Shown here: piece after piece, positions 1 to 7,982 of the stretch
Layout: the number at the start of each line of letters is the position of its first letter
Numbering within the stretch: position 1 is the stretch's first letter
Assembly: GCF_030817475.1 (NCBI RefSeq)
Contig: NZ_JAUSZJ010000002.1
Coordinates: forward strand, 828,501 to 892,500
DNA length: 64,000 nt
Direction: 5' to 3'
Origin: Streptomyces sp. V2I9
GTDB lineage: Bacteria; Actinomycetota; Actinomycetes; Streptomycetales; Streptomycetaceae
The notes under the pieces: model-generated
Told to the model about the DNA's origin: nothing
Databases searched by the model: none
The model's input: the letters and a program-made list of their open reading frames with translations, nothing else
Program-made: the position numbers and the translations under genes

Positions 1-1796
1 CTGGGCTCCGGCGCGTCCCCTCCCGGCGCACCGTCCGCCACAGGCTCGGCGGCGGGCTCGGGCTGCGCGGTCCCGGTCCCGGCGGCGGGCTCGGGCTGCG
101 CGGTCTCAGGGGCGGGCTGCGCTGCCAACGGCTCCGCCACAGCGGTCTCCGGAGCCACGACGGCCTCCGGGCTCTCGGCCGCCACCGTGTCCGGGGCCGG
201 CTCGGCGGCCGGCTCCACGATCTCCGCCGTCGGCTCGGGGGCCACACCGGCGACCGTATCCGCGGGCTGCTCCTGGTCGGGCCGCACCAGAACCTCGGGC
301 TCGGCCGGTACGGGCTCCGCCGCTGCCGGCGGCACCCGTACGGGCTCCACCGCTGCCGGTTCGCCGGCCACCGGGACCTGCGCCTCGGGCTGTGCGGCAG
401 CCGCGTCCACCGGAACGGCCTCGGGTGCGGGCTGCGGGGGCGCGACGGCGTGCTCCGCCTGCAGCGGCTCCGGGGCGGCGGGCGTCTCGTCGGCCGGAGT
501 CGGAACAGGCGCTTCCGCCGGGGTCTCCGGCTGAGCCGCCACGGCTTCCGGCAGGAGGACCGGCCCGGCGGGAGGCATCTGCGCGGCGGCCGGGTCCGGG
601 ACGACCGTTTCTGCCGGAACGGCCTGCGGCGCGGGCTCGGGGTCCGCAGGAACGGCCTGCGGGGCGGGCTCGGGGTCCGCCGGAGCGGTCTGCGGGGCAG
701 GCTCGGGCGAGCCCTCGCCGACGGGGTCCGGGGAGTGCGGCTGCGGCTCGTCCGCGACCGCCGGTTCCGGCTGTTCGGCCGGAGCCACCGCAGCCGCCGC
801 GACGTGCCCGGCCACCGGCTCCGCCGGACGAGCCGGTGAAGCCTCCTGCGCCTCCGGTACGGCCTGTGCCTCCGGTACCTCGGGTACCTCGCGTGCGGCC
901 TGAACCTCCGGTGCGGCCGGTGCTTCCTCGGCCGCCTGGACCGGCTGCTCGGCCTCGGCGGCCACCGGGGCCGCCGCCGCGGGCTCGGCCACGGGCTGCT
1001 CGGCCTCGACGCCCTGCTCCGGCTGCGGCGCCTCTTCGGCGGCGGGCTCGGCCACGGTCTGCACGGCGGCCACCGGCTCGGCGGCGGGCTGCTCCGGCTC
1101 CGCGACCGGCTGCGGGGACGCGGGCACCGCTTCCGGCTGCGGCGCCCCCCACGGGGCGCCGGCCTGCGGCGGGATCTCGCCCAGCTGCGGGCCGGGCAGG
1201 GTCGAGGGGTCCTCGGTCAGGGCGGCGGGGTGCTCCGGACCGCCGCTCGTCGGCGCGCCCGCGTGACGGGCCGGGGCGGCGGTGCGGGTCGCTCCGGCCG
1301 GGCCACGGTCGGCCAGCGAGCGGACGACACCGCCCTGCGTACCGCCTCCGTACGTCGGAGCCTCGGTGGCGGCCGGACCCCGGTGCAGGGGCCGGCGGGC
1401 GGGAGCGGCGGCGACATGGGTGCCGACCGGTGCGGGCGCGGGCGCCGGGATGCGTACGCCGTTGAGGTCCACGTGGCCGGAGTCGCGGCCGCCGGACTCG
1501 TGGGTGCCGTGCGGCTCGACGGGGGGCGGGGGCGCCTGGCCCTGCTGCGCGGGCGTCCGCTGCCGGCCGTGCTCGGGGGTGGGCTGCGCGGGCTGCGTCT
1601 GCGCGGGGGCCGGGGCGGCCTGCGGGTCGCTCCAGGCACCCTGGGAAGTGGGCATCAGCAGAAGGTCGTCGTCCTCGGGGGTGTGCTCGGAGGGGTCGAG
1701 GAAGGTGTACGCGTCCGGGGCGGGGACGCCCGGCTGCTCCACCATGCCTGCGTTCTCCGGCAGTCCCTCGGCCGGGACCTGGCCGGTGTCGGTCAT
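1..1796 (-). CDS. cobT: Probable cobalamin-biosynthesis CobT with long Ala/Pro/Glu-rich N-terminus (partial)
   Basis: The gene runs off the left edge, so only about 598 N-terminal codons are visible. The protein starts MTDTGQVPAEGLPENAGM and becomes a low-complexity, Ala/Pro/Glu/Val-rich acidic stretch with near-repeats such as ADPEPAPQAVP. No catalytic domain falls inside the window. I name it cobT from memory that Streptomyces nicotinate-nucleotide-dimethylbenzimidazole phosphoribosyltransferases carry this kind of extension and opening, and because cobL lies directly upstream; the name is an inference. The ATG at 1796 has GAGGGG about six bases upstream and overlaps the TGA of a hexapeptide ORF (1793-1813). 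The extension is probably disordered. A different long low-complexity protein remains possible. Confidence 0.6.
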   Translation of the reverse strand, partial: MTDTGQVPAEGLPENAGMVEQPGVPAPDAYTFLDPSEHTPEDDDLLLMPTSQGAWSDPQAAPAPAQTQPAQPTPEHGRQRTPAQQGQAPPPPVEPHGTHESGGRDSGHVDLNGVRIPAPAPAPVGTHVAAAPARRPLHRGPAATEAPTYGGGTQGGVVRSLADRGPAGATRTAAPARHAGAPTSGGPEHPAALTEDPSTLPGPQLGEIPPQAGAPWGAPQPEAVPASPQPVAEPEQPAAEPVAAVQTVAEPAAEEAPQPEQGVEAEQPVAEPAAAAPVAAEAEQPVQAAEEAPAAPEVQAAREVPEVPEAQAVPEAQEASPARPAEPVAGHVAAAAVAPAEQPEPAVADEPQPHSPDPVGEGSPEPAPQTAPADPEPAPQAVPADPEPAPQAVPAETVVPDPAAAQMPPAGPVLLPEAVAAQPETPAEAPVPTPADETPAAPEPLQAEHAVAPPQPAPEAVPVDAAAAQPEAQVPVAGEPAAVEPVRVPPAAAEPVPAEPEVLVRPDQEQPADTVAGVAPEPTAEIVEPAAEPAPDTVAAESPEAVVAPETAVAEPLAAQPAPETAQPEPAAGTGTAQPEPAAEPVADGAPGGDAPEP

Positions 1797-2129
1797 GCGT
1801 ACCCCTCGCCCATCGTCAGTGCTCCTTCGGCCCTTCGTCCGGGACGCCGAACCACGGCATGCCGGTGCTCGTCATCAAGAACGAGCGGGCTCGCCGCGCG
1901 GCACGAAACGCCCGCGCGGCTTCCTATTCTCGCGGCCGTTCGCCGCCGCGACAGGCAGTTCTGCCACGGCTCACTGTGGACTGCGCCACGTTGCGCGTCC
2001 CCCGGATGGTGCCGTACCACAGTGCGGACCAAAACAGTCCACTTTTCCGGACATTGACGAACGAATCGACGAACAGCCGGGCGCGGTACAACAATCCGCC
2101 AGCCTACCTCGCGTACCGGGCCGAACGGG
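1797..2129 (-). promoter_or_regulatory. cobL-cobT intergenic region with two micro-ORFs
   Basis: This 333-bp gap between cobL and cobT holds no full gene. An AT-richer patch around 2025-2060, with AAAACAGTCC and CTTTTCCGG on the plus strand, could be a promoter. Nearer cobT are a 19-codon ORF (1816-1875) and a hexapeptide ORF (1793-1813) that has its own Shine-Dalgarno sequence (GAAGGAG, eight bases upstream) and overlaps the cobT start. I looked for a cobalamin-riboswitch B12 box and did not see a convincing one. Confidence 0.4.
1816..1875 (-). CDS. Candidate 19-aa micro-ORF before cobT
   Basis: The ORF reads MTSTGMPWFGVPDEGPKEH and stops just upstream of the cobT start region. Almost all codons end in G or C (one GAA is the exception), as in genuine Streptomyces genes, although 60 bases is a short sample. 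There is no good Shine-Dalgarno sequence, and an in-frame stop lies 17 codons upstream, so this is not the tail of a larger gene. It could be a leader peptide, a small protein, or chance. Its stop is followed three bases later by the ATG of a hexapeptide ORF that overlaps cobT, a layout that would allow translational coupling. Confidence 0.35.
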   Translation of the reverse strand: MTSTGMPWFGVPDEGPKEH

Positions 2130-3368
2130 TCAGGGGGCGAGGTCGGAACGGCAGGCGGAGAGCAGGAACACGACGGACCTCTCCCGCTCGGTCCACACCT
2201 CGGTGTCCAGGTCGACGGACTGGAGCAGCGAGCACTCGACGGTGTAGCCGTTGCCGGTGAGGGCGGCGCCGAGCGCCTCGGCCTCGTCCCGGTTGGAGGC
2301 GTGCGTGACGATGCGTTCGGGGCGGCGGTCCAGGACGGCCCTGGCCACCGGCGCTCCCCCGCCGCCGATCCGCACGACGTCCGGTTCGGGCAGTCGTTCC
2401 AGGATGTGCGGGGCGCGGCCGCGGACGATCTGGACGGGGACGCCGAAGGCGCGGGCGGCGGCCTCGGTGCGGGCGCAGGCGGCCGGGTCGTCGTCCACGG
2501 CCAGGACGGCGGCGCCGAAGCGGGCCGCCTCGACGGCGAAAGCGCCACTGCCGGAGCCGATGTCCCAGACCAGGTCGCCGGTGCGCGGGCCGAGGCGGGC
2601 GAGCTGAGCGGCGCGCAGACCGGGGAACTCGCCCTCGCCGGACTCCTGCATGCGTTCGGCGCCGGCGGCCCGGTAGGCGTCGGCGGGCAGGGCCCAGCCC
2701 CGTATGCCCTGCGGGTAGGCGGGTTGGCGGCCGGCGATCCAGGCGCCCGCGGCGGTGGTCTCGGGGCCGCTGCCGATGACGATGACGACGTTGGGGTCGC
2801 GCCAGGCGTGGTCGGCCGCCTTGTCGGAGGTCAGGACGGTGACCCGCTCGCGTGCGGTGCCGAGTTCCTCGCAGATGACGAAGGTGCGGTGGATTCCGTC
2901 GAGGAGGAGGGCCAGTTCGGCGGGTCCGGCGCCCGGCGAGGTGAGGACGGCGACCTTGTGGTGGGCGCGGCAGACGTTGACCGCGCGGCGCAGGGTGCGG
3001 GGGTGGGCGACCACGACCTGGGCGTCGTCCCAGGGCATGCCCGCCCGGGCGAAGGCGGTGGCCACGGCGGAGACCGCGGGGACGACCTCGACCTCCAGGC
3101 CGTGTTCACGGGCGCGCAGGGTGCGGACGACGCCGAAGAAGCCGGGGTCGCCGTCGGCGAGGACGACGGCGCTGCCGCGGTGTCCGGCGATCCGGCGGGC
3201 GGCGAGGTCGACGCTGCCGAGGCGGATGCGTTCGGCGTTCGGGGGCACTTCCGGCAGGGCGAGGTGGTGGGCGGCGCCCGCGACGAGGGTGGCGGCCGAG
3301 AGCGCGGCCGTGGCCGCTCTGGTCAGTGGCGAGCCGTCCCAGCCGATCACCGTGACCCGGTCGGCCAT
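2130..3368 (-). CDS. cobL: Precorrin-6Y C5,15-methyltransferase (decarboxylating), CbiE-CbiT fusion
   Basis: This 412-aa bifunctional corrin-ring enzyme acts in vitamin B12 synthesis. CobL-type fusions methylate precorrin-6Y at C5 and C15 and decarboxylate the C12 acetate. Residues 1 to about 205 form the CbiE tetrapyrrole-methylase half (MADRVTVIGWDG start, LADGDPGFFG loop). Residues about 215-412 form the CbiT half, with the SAM-binding motif VWDIGSGSGAFAVEAAR and a downstream RIGGGG segment. The reading frame stays open upstream to 4205, but the ATG at 3368 has AGGAG about ten bases upstream and matches the family's usual N-terminus. Probable cobT follows on the same strand, so the two are likely expressed together. 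The length fits the family. Confidence 0.9.
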   Translation of the reverse strand: MADRVTVIGWDGSPLTRAATAALSAATLVAGAAHHLALPEVPPNAERIRLGSVDLAARRIAGHRGSAVVLADGDPGFFGVVRTLRAREHGLEVEVVPAVSAVATAFARAGMPWDDAQVVVAHPRTLRRAVNVCRAHHKVAVLTSPGAGPAELALLLDGIHRTFVICEELGTARERVTVLTSDKAADHAWRDPNVVIVIGSGPETTAAGAWIAGRQPAYPQGIRGWALPADAYRAAGAERMQESGEGEFPGLRAAQLARLGPRTGDLVWDIGSGSGAFAVEAARFGAAVLAVDDDPAACARTEAAARAFGVPVQIVRGRAPHILERLPEPDVVRIGGGGAPVARAVLDRRPERIVTHASNRDEAEALGAALTGNGYTVECSLLQSVDLDTEVWTERERSVVFLLSACRSDLAP

Positions 3369-3511
3369 CGTCGTCTGTCTCCTGGGGGTGTCGGCGGGTG
3401 TGGAGCGGGTGCCCGTCGTACGTCGGCGGGGCTCGTCGCACGCGGGGCAGGGGTGAGAGTACCTGGTCCGTACCTCGGCGCCGCGGGCGGCCGGGCGTGG
3501 GGACGGTGGCG

Positions 3512-4159
3512 CTACTTCCAGTCGTTGTACGTGCCGTAGTCGCCGGCGTCGGCGAGCTGTTCGGCGACCCCTTCGAGGTCCTCGGGCAGGAGTCCCCAGA
3601 CGATCAGGTCGGTGCGGATGTCGGTCCAGCCGCCGTCGGTGCCGTTCTCGGTCCGGGTACGGGCGATGCGGGCGTTGCGCAGGACGCCCTCGCTGATGCA
3701 GCCGATCTTCTGGGCGACCTGCTGGGAGTCGGTGTTGTCGGCGGGGGTGCGCAGCTCGATACGTTCGAAGCCCTGGTCCCGGAAGAGCCATTCGGCTATG
3801 GCGAGCACGGATTCGGTGGCGTATCCCTCGCCACGGGCCCAGGGGGCGGTGATGTAGCGGACCTCGGTGGAGCGGGTGCGCCAGTCGGTGTTGAGGAGGC
3901 GGACGCTGCCGACGAGCCGCTGGGTGAGGAACTCGGTGACGGCGAGGGCGATGCCGTGGCCTCCGGTGCGCTCCGCGGGAGCGATCCTGCGGACCCAGCG
4001 TTCGGCGTCGACGCGGGTGTACGGGTTCGGTCCGTCCATCCAGGCCACGACCGCCTCGTCGTTCATCATCTCGATGTACGCGGGGATGTCGGCCGTCTCG
4101 AAGGGGCGCATCACCAACCTGTCCGTGCTGATGGAGATGGACGGAAAGGTGGTAGTCAT
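3512..4159 (-). CDS. GNAT-family N-acetyltransferase (RimJ/RimL-like)
   Basis: This 215-aa protein has the architecture of acetyl-CoA-dependent N-acetyltransferases of the RimJ/RimL or spermidine/aminoglycoside type. It opens with STDRLVMRPFETADIPAYIEM, typical of the family, and has a central RGEGYATESVLAIAEWLF acetyl-CoA pyrophosphate-binding loop (R/Q-x-x-G-x-G/A). A later GCISEGVLRNARI segment is also typical. The substrate cannot be told from sequence. I chose the ATG at 4159 because GGAG lies six bases upstream; an in-frame ATG four codons earlier (4171) has no Shine-Dalgarno. It lies 143 bp upstream of cobL on the same strand, with no evident functional link. Confidence 0.8.
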   Translation of the reverse strand: MTTTFPSISISTDRLVMRPFETADIPAYIEMMNDEAVVAWMDGPNPYTRVDAERWVRRIAPAERTGGHGIALAVTEFLTQRLVGSVRLLNTDWRTRSTEVRYITAPWARGEGYATESVLAIAEWLFRDQGFERIELRTPADNTDSQQVAQKIGCISEGVLRNARIARTRTENGTDGGWTDIRTDLIVWGLLPEDLEGVAEQLADAGDYGTYNDWK

Positions 4160-4238
4160 GCGCAGCTCCATGCCGAAGACCGGTTAAAAGCACAGCATGC
4201 AGCATCGGGGGGTGGTGCGCATGGGCGGGGGCGCAGGA

Positions 4239-4278
4239 CGGAGCCCCGCCCCCACCGGGTGGCGGGTGCGGGGCTCCG
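4239..4278 (-). terminator. Intrinsic-type terminator after metQ
   Basis: Perfect 11-bp arms CGGAGCCCCGC (4239-4249) and GCGGGGCTCCG (4268-4278) enclose an 18-nt loop that is itself partly self-complementary. The element lies about 20 bp past the metQ stop and lacks a T-tract, as is usual in Streptomyces. It probably ends the metNIQ transcript. Confidence 0.75.
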
Positions 4279-4298
4279 GGGCAAGTGCCGTGCGGGGG

Positions 4299-5165
4299 TC
4301 AGGACTTGGCGGGGGCGCCGAAGGCCGGGACGATCGAGCCCTTGTAGGTGTCCTCGATGTACTGCTTGACCTCGTCGGAGTTGAGGAGCTTCGCGAGCTT
4401 CTCGACGCGCGGGTCCTTCTCGTTGCCGTCCTTGACCGCCAGGAAGTTGGCGTACGGGTTGCCTTCGGCCTTCTCGAGGGCGAGGGAGTCCTTCGCCGGG
4501 GAGAGCTTGGCCTGGATCGCGTAGTTGCCGTTGATGACGGCGGCGTCCACGTCGTTCAGGGCGCGGGGCACGGTGGCGGCCTCCAGCTCCTTGAACTCCA
4601 GGCCCTTCTTGTCGGTGATGTCGCTCAGCTTCGCGCTGGTGCCGACGCCGTCCTTGAGGGTGATCAGGCCGTTCTCGGCGAGCAGCTGGAGGGCGCGGCC
4701 GCCGTTGGTGGTGTCGTTGGGGACGGCTATGGTCTGGCCGGCCTTGATGTCCTTGAGGCTCTTGACCGTCCTGGAGTAGAGGCCCAGCGGCTCCAGGTGC
4801 ACATCGACCACCGGCACGATGGTGGTCTTCTGCTTGGCGTTGAAGTCGTCCAGGTAGGGCTTGTGCTGGAAGAAGTTGGCGTCGACCTGGCCGTTCTGGG
4901 TGGCGGTGTTCGGCAGGACGTAGTCCGTGAACTCCTTCACCTCCAGCTTGAGGCCCTCCTTCGCCGCCAGGTTCTTCTTGACGAACTCCAGGATGTCGGC
5001 GTGCGGCGTCGGGGACGCGGCGACGACCAGGGCCTTGGAGGTGTCGGTCTTCGCGCCCGTCGCGCCCTTGGAGGCGGGGTCGGAGGCCGTACCGCAGGCG
5101 CTGAGGCCCAGGGAGAGCGCGGCGGCGGAAGCGGCGACTGCGGTGATCTTGATGTTCTTGCGCAC
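4299..5165 (-). CDS. metQ: MetQ/NlpA family substrate-binding lipoprotein, methionine ABC transporter
   Basis: This 288-aa lipoprotein is the extracellular binding component of the methionine importer. The N-terminus MRKNIKITAVAA leads into a hydrophobic signal ending in the lipobox LSAC, with the predicted lipidated cysteine at residue 24. The body has the NlpA/MetQ features: a TPHADILEFV segment, KEFTDYVLPN, and QVDANFFQHKPYLDDF. It is the last gene of metN-metI-metQ, with a 79-bp gap after metI and a strong hairpin terminator behind it. AGGCACTC upstream of the ATG gives only a modest ribosome site. The NlpA family also includes binders of other amino acids, but the three-gene context favours methionine. 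Confidence 0.93.
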   Translation of the reverse strand: MRKNIKITAVAASAAALSLGLSACGTASDPASKGATGAKTDTSKALVVAASPTPHADILEFVKKNLAAKEGLKLEVKEFTDYVLPNTATQNGQVDANFFQHKPYLDDFNAKQKTTIVPVVDVHLEPLGLYSRTVKSLKDIKAGQTIAVPNDTTNGGRALQLLAENGLITLKDGVGTSAKLSDITDKKGLEFKELEAATVPRALNDVDAAVINGNYAIQAKLSPAKDSLALEKAEGNPYANFLAVKDGNEKDPRVEKLAKLLNSDEVKQYIEDTYKGSIVPAFGAPAKS

Positions 5166-5244
5166 GAAGAGTGCCTCTTTCTTGTGGTGGTGCGCCCGGA
5201 CAAGGAGTTCGGGCTCGGTGGGGACGGAAAGTCTGGGGGCCGCC

Positions 5245-5916
5245 TCAGGAGGCGGTGCGGCCGCGACGGGTCAGCAGCCGGACGGCGAGGTCGCCGATGA
5301 GCTGGACCACGGTGACGATGACGATCAGCAGCGCGACGGTGATCAGCATGAACTGGTTGTCGAAGCGCTGGAATCCGTAGGTCACGGCCTTGGAGCCGAG
5401 CCCTTCGCCGCCGACCGCGCCGGCCATCGCGGAGTAGCCGATGAGGACGATGAGGGTCGTGGTGACGCCCGAGACGAGTGAGGGCAGGGCCTGCGGGAGG
5501 AGCACCTTGCGGACGATCGTGGGGATGGAGCCGCCCATCGACTGGACCGCTTCGACGAGTCCGTGGTCGACCTCGCGGACCGCCGTCTCGACGAGCCGGG
5601 CGAAGAACGGGATGGCGCCGACGGCGAGCGGCACGATCATCGCGGTGGGGCCGATGAAGGTGCCGACGATCCAGGTGGTGAAGGGGATCAGGGCGATCAG
5701 CAGGATGATGAACGGCAGCGAGCGGCCGATGTTCACGATGGTGCCGATGACCTTGTTCACCACGGTGTTCCGGAGCAGTCCGCCCTTGTCGGTGAGGACC
5801 AGCAGGACGCCGAGCGGCAGTCCGCCGACGACGGTGACCAGTGCGGACCAGAGCACCATGTAGAGGGTGTCGACGGTGCCCTGGGTCAGCAGGGGCTGCA
5901 TTTCGGACCAGGTCAC
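5245..5916 (-). CDS. metI: MetI family permease, methionine ABC transporter
   Basis: This 223-aa inner-membrane permease has about five hydrophobic segments. It carries the BPD-transport coupling motif in the form VEAVQSMGGSIPTIVRKVLLP, where the EAA loop docks onto the ATPase. Its length and opening (MTWSEMQPLLTQGTVDTLYM) match MetI. The ATG at 5916 overlaps the metN stop by four bases (ATGA), so translation is probably coupled. The partners are metN (ATPase) and metQ (binding lipoprotein). Confidence 0.93.
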   Translation of the reverse strand: MTWSEMQPLLTQGTVDTLYMVLWSALVTVVGGLPLGVLLVLTDKGGLLRNTVVNKVIGTIVNIGRSLPFIILLIALIPFTTWIVGTFIGPTAMIVPLAVGAIPFFARLVETAVREVDHGLVEAVQSMGGSIPTIVRKVLLPQALPSLVSGVTTTLIVLIGYSAMAGAVGGEGLGSKAVTYGFQRFDNQFMLITVALLIVIVTVVQLIGDLAVRLLTRRGRTAS

Positions 5917-7016
5917 TTGACGTCCTCCTTGGCGAGCGGGGCGGGCGACTGCTCCGGTACGGCGGTGATGGTCCCCGCGGGGGTGTCCGGGGCGGACTCG
6001 CCGTCGACGACCTCGGCCTGGAGGCCCTGCTCGCGCAGGAACCCGATGGGCACGACGTTCTCCTCGAAGCGGCCGGGCAGCTCGATGCGCATGCGGCCGA
6101 TCTGCTTGCCGCCGACGGTGTCCATGGCGGCGCCGAGGATCGAGATGTCGATGTTGTACGTACGGGAGAGCTGGGAGATGACCGGCTGCGAGGCCGATTC
6201 GCCGTGGAAGGTGACGTCGACGACCGTGCGGTCCGGGCCGGAGGCGGTGCCGCCGACCGGGAACAGCTCGTGGGCCAGTTCGGAGCCGGGGGTGGCGAGG
6301 AGTTCGCCGACGGTCCCGGATTCGACGATCCGGCCGCGCCGCATGAGCGCCGCGGAGTCGCAGACGGTCTTGACGACGTCCATCTCGTGGGTGATGAGGA
6401 GGACGGTCAGGCCGAGCTGCTGATTGAGGTCGCGCAGCAGCTGGAGGATGGAGCGGGTGGTCTCGGGGTCGAGGGCGGAGGTCGCCTCGTCGGAGAGCAG
6501 CACCCGGGGGTCGCCCGCGAGGGCGCGGGCTATGCCGACGCGCTGCTTCTGGCCGCCGGAGAGCTGGCCGGGGTAGGACTTCGCCTTGTCGGCGAGGCCG
6601 ACCAGGTCGAGCAGTTCCCCGGCCTTGCGGGTGCGCGCCCGGCCGGAGACGCCGAGGATCTCCAACGGCAGCTCCACGTTGTCCAGGACGGTCCGGGAGT
6701 CCAGCAGGTTGAAGTGCTGGAAGACCATGCCGATGCGGGTGCGCGCCCGGCGCAGCTCGGCGCCCGCCCGCCGGCCGCGGCCGGCGAGCGCGGTGAGGTC
6801 CTGGCCGGCCACCGTCACGGTGCCGGAGGTGGGGCGTTCCAGGAGGTTGACGCAGCGGATGAGGGAGGACTTTCCGGCGCCGCTCTGTCCGATGACGCCG
6901 TACACCTCGCCTTCGCGGACATGGAGGTCGACGCCGTCGAGTGCGGTGACCTCACGGTCGCGCGACTGGTAGACCTTCGTGAGGCCCGTCGTGGTGATCA
7001 CAGGGGTTTCCGTCAC
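5913..7016 (-). CDS. metN: MetN methionine import ATP-binding protein
   Basis: This 367-aa ATPase drives methionine import. The ABC domain (residues 1 to about 240) has the Walker A motif GQSGAGKSS, the signature LSGGQKQRVGIARALA, Walker B VLLSDEATSALDPE and the H-loop ITHEMDVV. A C-terminal NIL domain (about 270-345), which in MetN allosterically senses methionine, includes the SRTYNIDISILGAAMD segment. I place the start at GTG 7016 (VTETPVITTTGLTKVY); GTG 7001 is an alternative, and neither has a strong Shine-Dalgarno. The frame stays open to 7277 but that stretch looks like leader sequence. Regulation is probably by the leader peptide and hairpins upstream. Confidence 0.93.
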   Translation of the reverse strand: MTETPVITTTGLTKVYQSRDREVTALDGVDLHVREGEVYGVIGQSGAGKSSLIRCVNLLERPTSGTVTVAGQDLTALAGRGRRAGAELRRARTRIGMVFQHFNLLDSRTVLDNVELPLEILGVSGRARTRKAGELLDLVGLADKAKSYPGQLSGGQKQRVGIARALAGDPRVLLSDEATSALDPETTRSILQLLRDLNQQLGLTVLLITHEMDVVKTVCDSAALMRRGRIVESGTVGELLATPGSELAHELFPVGGTASGPDRTVVDVTFHGESASQPVISQLSRTYNIDISILGAAMDTVGGKQIGRMRIELPGRFEENVVPIGFLREQGLQAEVVDGESAPDTPAGTITAVPEQSPAPLAKEDVK

Positions 7017-7215
7017 TGTCGAGTGCGCGGCGCGGTGTCCGCCGGGCACGGGGCATTCGTCTGAAGAGACTGTTCGGGCTGGTCGGCCGGGGGTCTCGGC
7101 ATGGCTGAACGCGGCGGTCGGCCGGGACGGCACATGCGCGGGCACGCTCGGTCCGCGGGGCGCGGACGGCGCAGGCTCGGTCTCGCTTCGGGGCGCGAGG
7201 CTCAGGCGGGGGCCC
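7017..7215 (-). promoter_or_regulatory. metN leader region with attenuator-like hairpins
   Basis: This is the untranslated stretch between the leader-peptide stop and metN. Two clear stem-loops are present: 7151-7167, with perfect 7-bp arms GTCCGCG/CGCGGAC and a 3-nt loop, and 7182-7199, with 5-bp arms CTCGC/GCGAG. The second hairpin begins 17 bp after the leader-peptide stop, so a ribosome stalled on the peptide could affect its folding. Attenuation is an inference from this arrangement. No SAM-riboswitch consensus was recognised. Confidence 0.45.
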
Positions 7216-7302
7216 TCAGAAGGCGCGCATTCGACACATACAACGAGCACCGGGCGTGCTGATCGCCTCGGTCGCAAGGGTGCGGCTGCTCGTCGTGGTC
7301 AT
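7216..7302 (-). CDS. Cys/Met-rich leader peptide of metNIQ (28 aa)
   Basis: This 28-codon ORF begins MTTTSSRTLATEAISTPGA and ends in RCMCRMRAF, which packs two cysteines and two of the peptide's three methionines into nine residues. It lies 199 bp upstream of metN on the same strand and is followed by stem-loops. A sulfur-amino-acid-rich peptide before a methionine importer fits a transcription- or translation-attenuation leader, where slow decoding of Cys or Met codons changes RNA folding. There is no Shine-Dalgarno; TTTACT or TACTTG close upstream of the ATG (7302) suggests a leaderless or nearly leaderless start. The codons CTT, CGT and TGT are less biased than in neighbouring genes. Not seen experimentally. 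Confidence 0.6.
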   Translation of the reverse strand: MTTTSSRTLATEAISTPGARCMCRMRAF

Positions 7303-7621
7303 GGGCCAAGTAAAACAGACGTGAGGTCCCCGCGACCCCGGCTGTCCGCATAGCGGACAGCGCCGGACGCCTGGAAGCCCTCCCTCCGCTTCCCCCGCCG
7401 CAGCCCTCGCGTACGCCCGTGACCTGCGACGACAGCGCGGGTTGCCGGGTGCGGCCGGAGAGCGGGCCGCAGAGGCGCCGGGGGGCGGGGAGCGGAATCC
7501 GTCCCGCCGGTTGTGGCCAAGACCACCCTCCTCGCGGCCGCCTCCCCGCCGGGGCGCGGGCCCCGGCCGCCTCGTCGGGGCCGCACGCGGACGGGCGTTC
7601 CGTCCGTAATACCCTCACTGC
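7303..7621. promoter_or_regulatory. Divergent intergenic region between metNIQ leader and 7622 gene
   Basis: About 320 bp with no supportable gene. The end next to 7302 contains an AT-rich run (AAGTAAAACAGACG on the plus strand) that is the likely metN-leader promoter reading leftward. The other end, with GTAATACCCTCACTGC just before 7622, holds a TAATAC-like minus-10 hexamer for the rightward membrane-protein gene, placed so that this gene may have a very short leader. No operator was recognised. Confidence 0.4.
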
Positions 7622-7981
7622 ATGCTTGACGCCCTGACGGTCGCGGTCACCGTGGCCGCGCTCACCCTCGCCGCCTGGTGCGGACACGCCGCCTACCGGG
7701 ACCAGCCGACGAAGGACTGGCATTTCATCGGGATGGCGGTCGTCACCGTGCTGGCGCTGGCCCAGCTGGTGGTGGGCATCGTGCAGCTGGCGCGCGGGGA
7801 GCGGCCGGAGCAGGGGATGGCGGTGTTCATCGCCTATCTGATCGGTTCGTTCGCCGCCGTGCCGGCGGCCGGCTTCCTGTCGCTGGCCGAGCGGACCCGC
7901 TGGGGCTCGGTCACGGTGGCGGCGGGCGCGGTCGTGCTGGCGGTTCTGGAGGTCCGGCTCTATGACATCTGGGGAAACTGA
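7622..7981 (+). CDS. Small four-helix membrane protein of unknown function
   Basis: This 119-aa protein is almost entirely hydrophobic, with four predicted transmembrane segments at about residues 3-20, 36-57, 68-90 and 95-112. The only long polar loop (HAAYRDQPTKDWH) lies after the first helix. I do not recognise the family beyond actinobacterial integral membrane protein. It sits directly before a second four-helix protein (7983), separated by one base, so the two probably form an operon and may act together. A TAATAC hexamer just upstream suggests a nearly leaderless transcript. Confidence 0.75.
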   Translation: MLDALTVAVTVAALTLAAWCGHAAYRDQPTKDWHFIGMAVVTVLALAQLVVGIVQLARGERPEQGMAVFIAYLIGSFAAVPAAGFLSLAERTRWGSVTVAAGAVVLAVLEVRLYDIWGN

Positions 7982-7982
7982 C

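Noticed and set aside
1797..2129. Cobalamin riboswitch between cobL and cobT
   Set aside because: No convincing B12 box or conserved core was found on the minus strand.
2130..4205. One 691-aa protein spanning cobL and upstream DNA
   Set aside because: The frame is merely open upstream; the upstream translation is arginine/proline/histidine-rich, overlaps the GNAT gene on the same strand, and the ATG at 3368 has a proper ribosome site.
7017..7302. SAM riboswitch upstream of metN
   Set aside because: I looked for SAM-I/SAM-IV core elements and saw none; the leader ORF and hairpins explain the region better.
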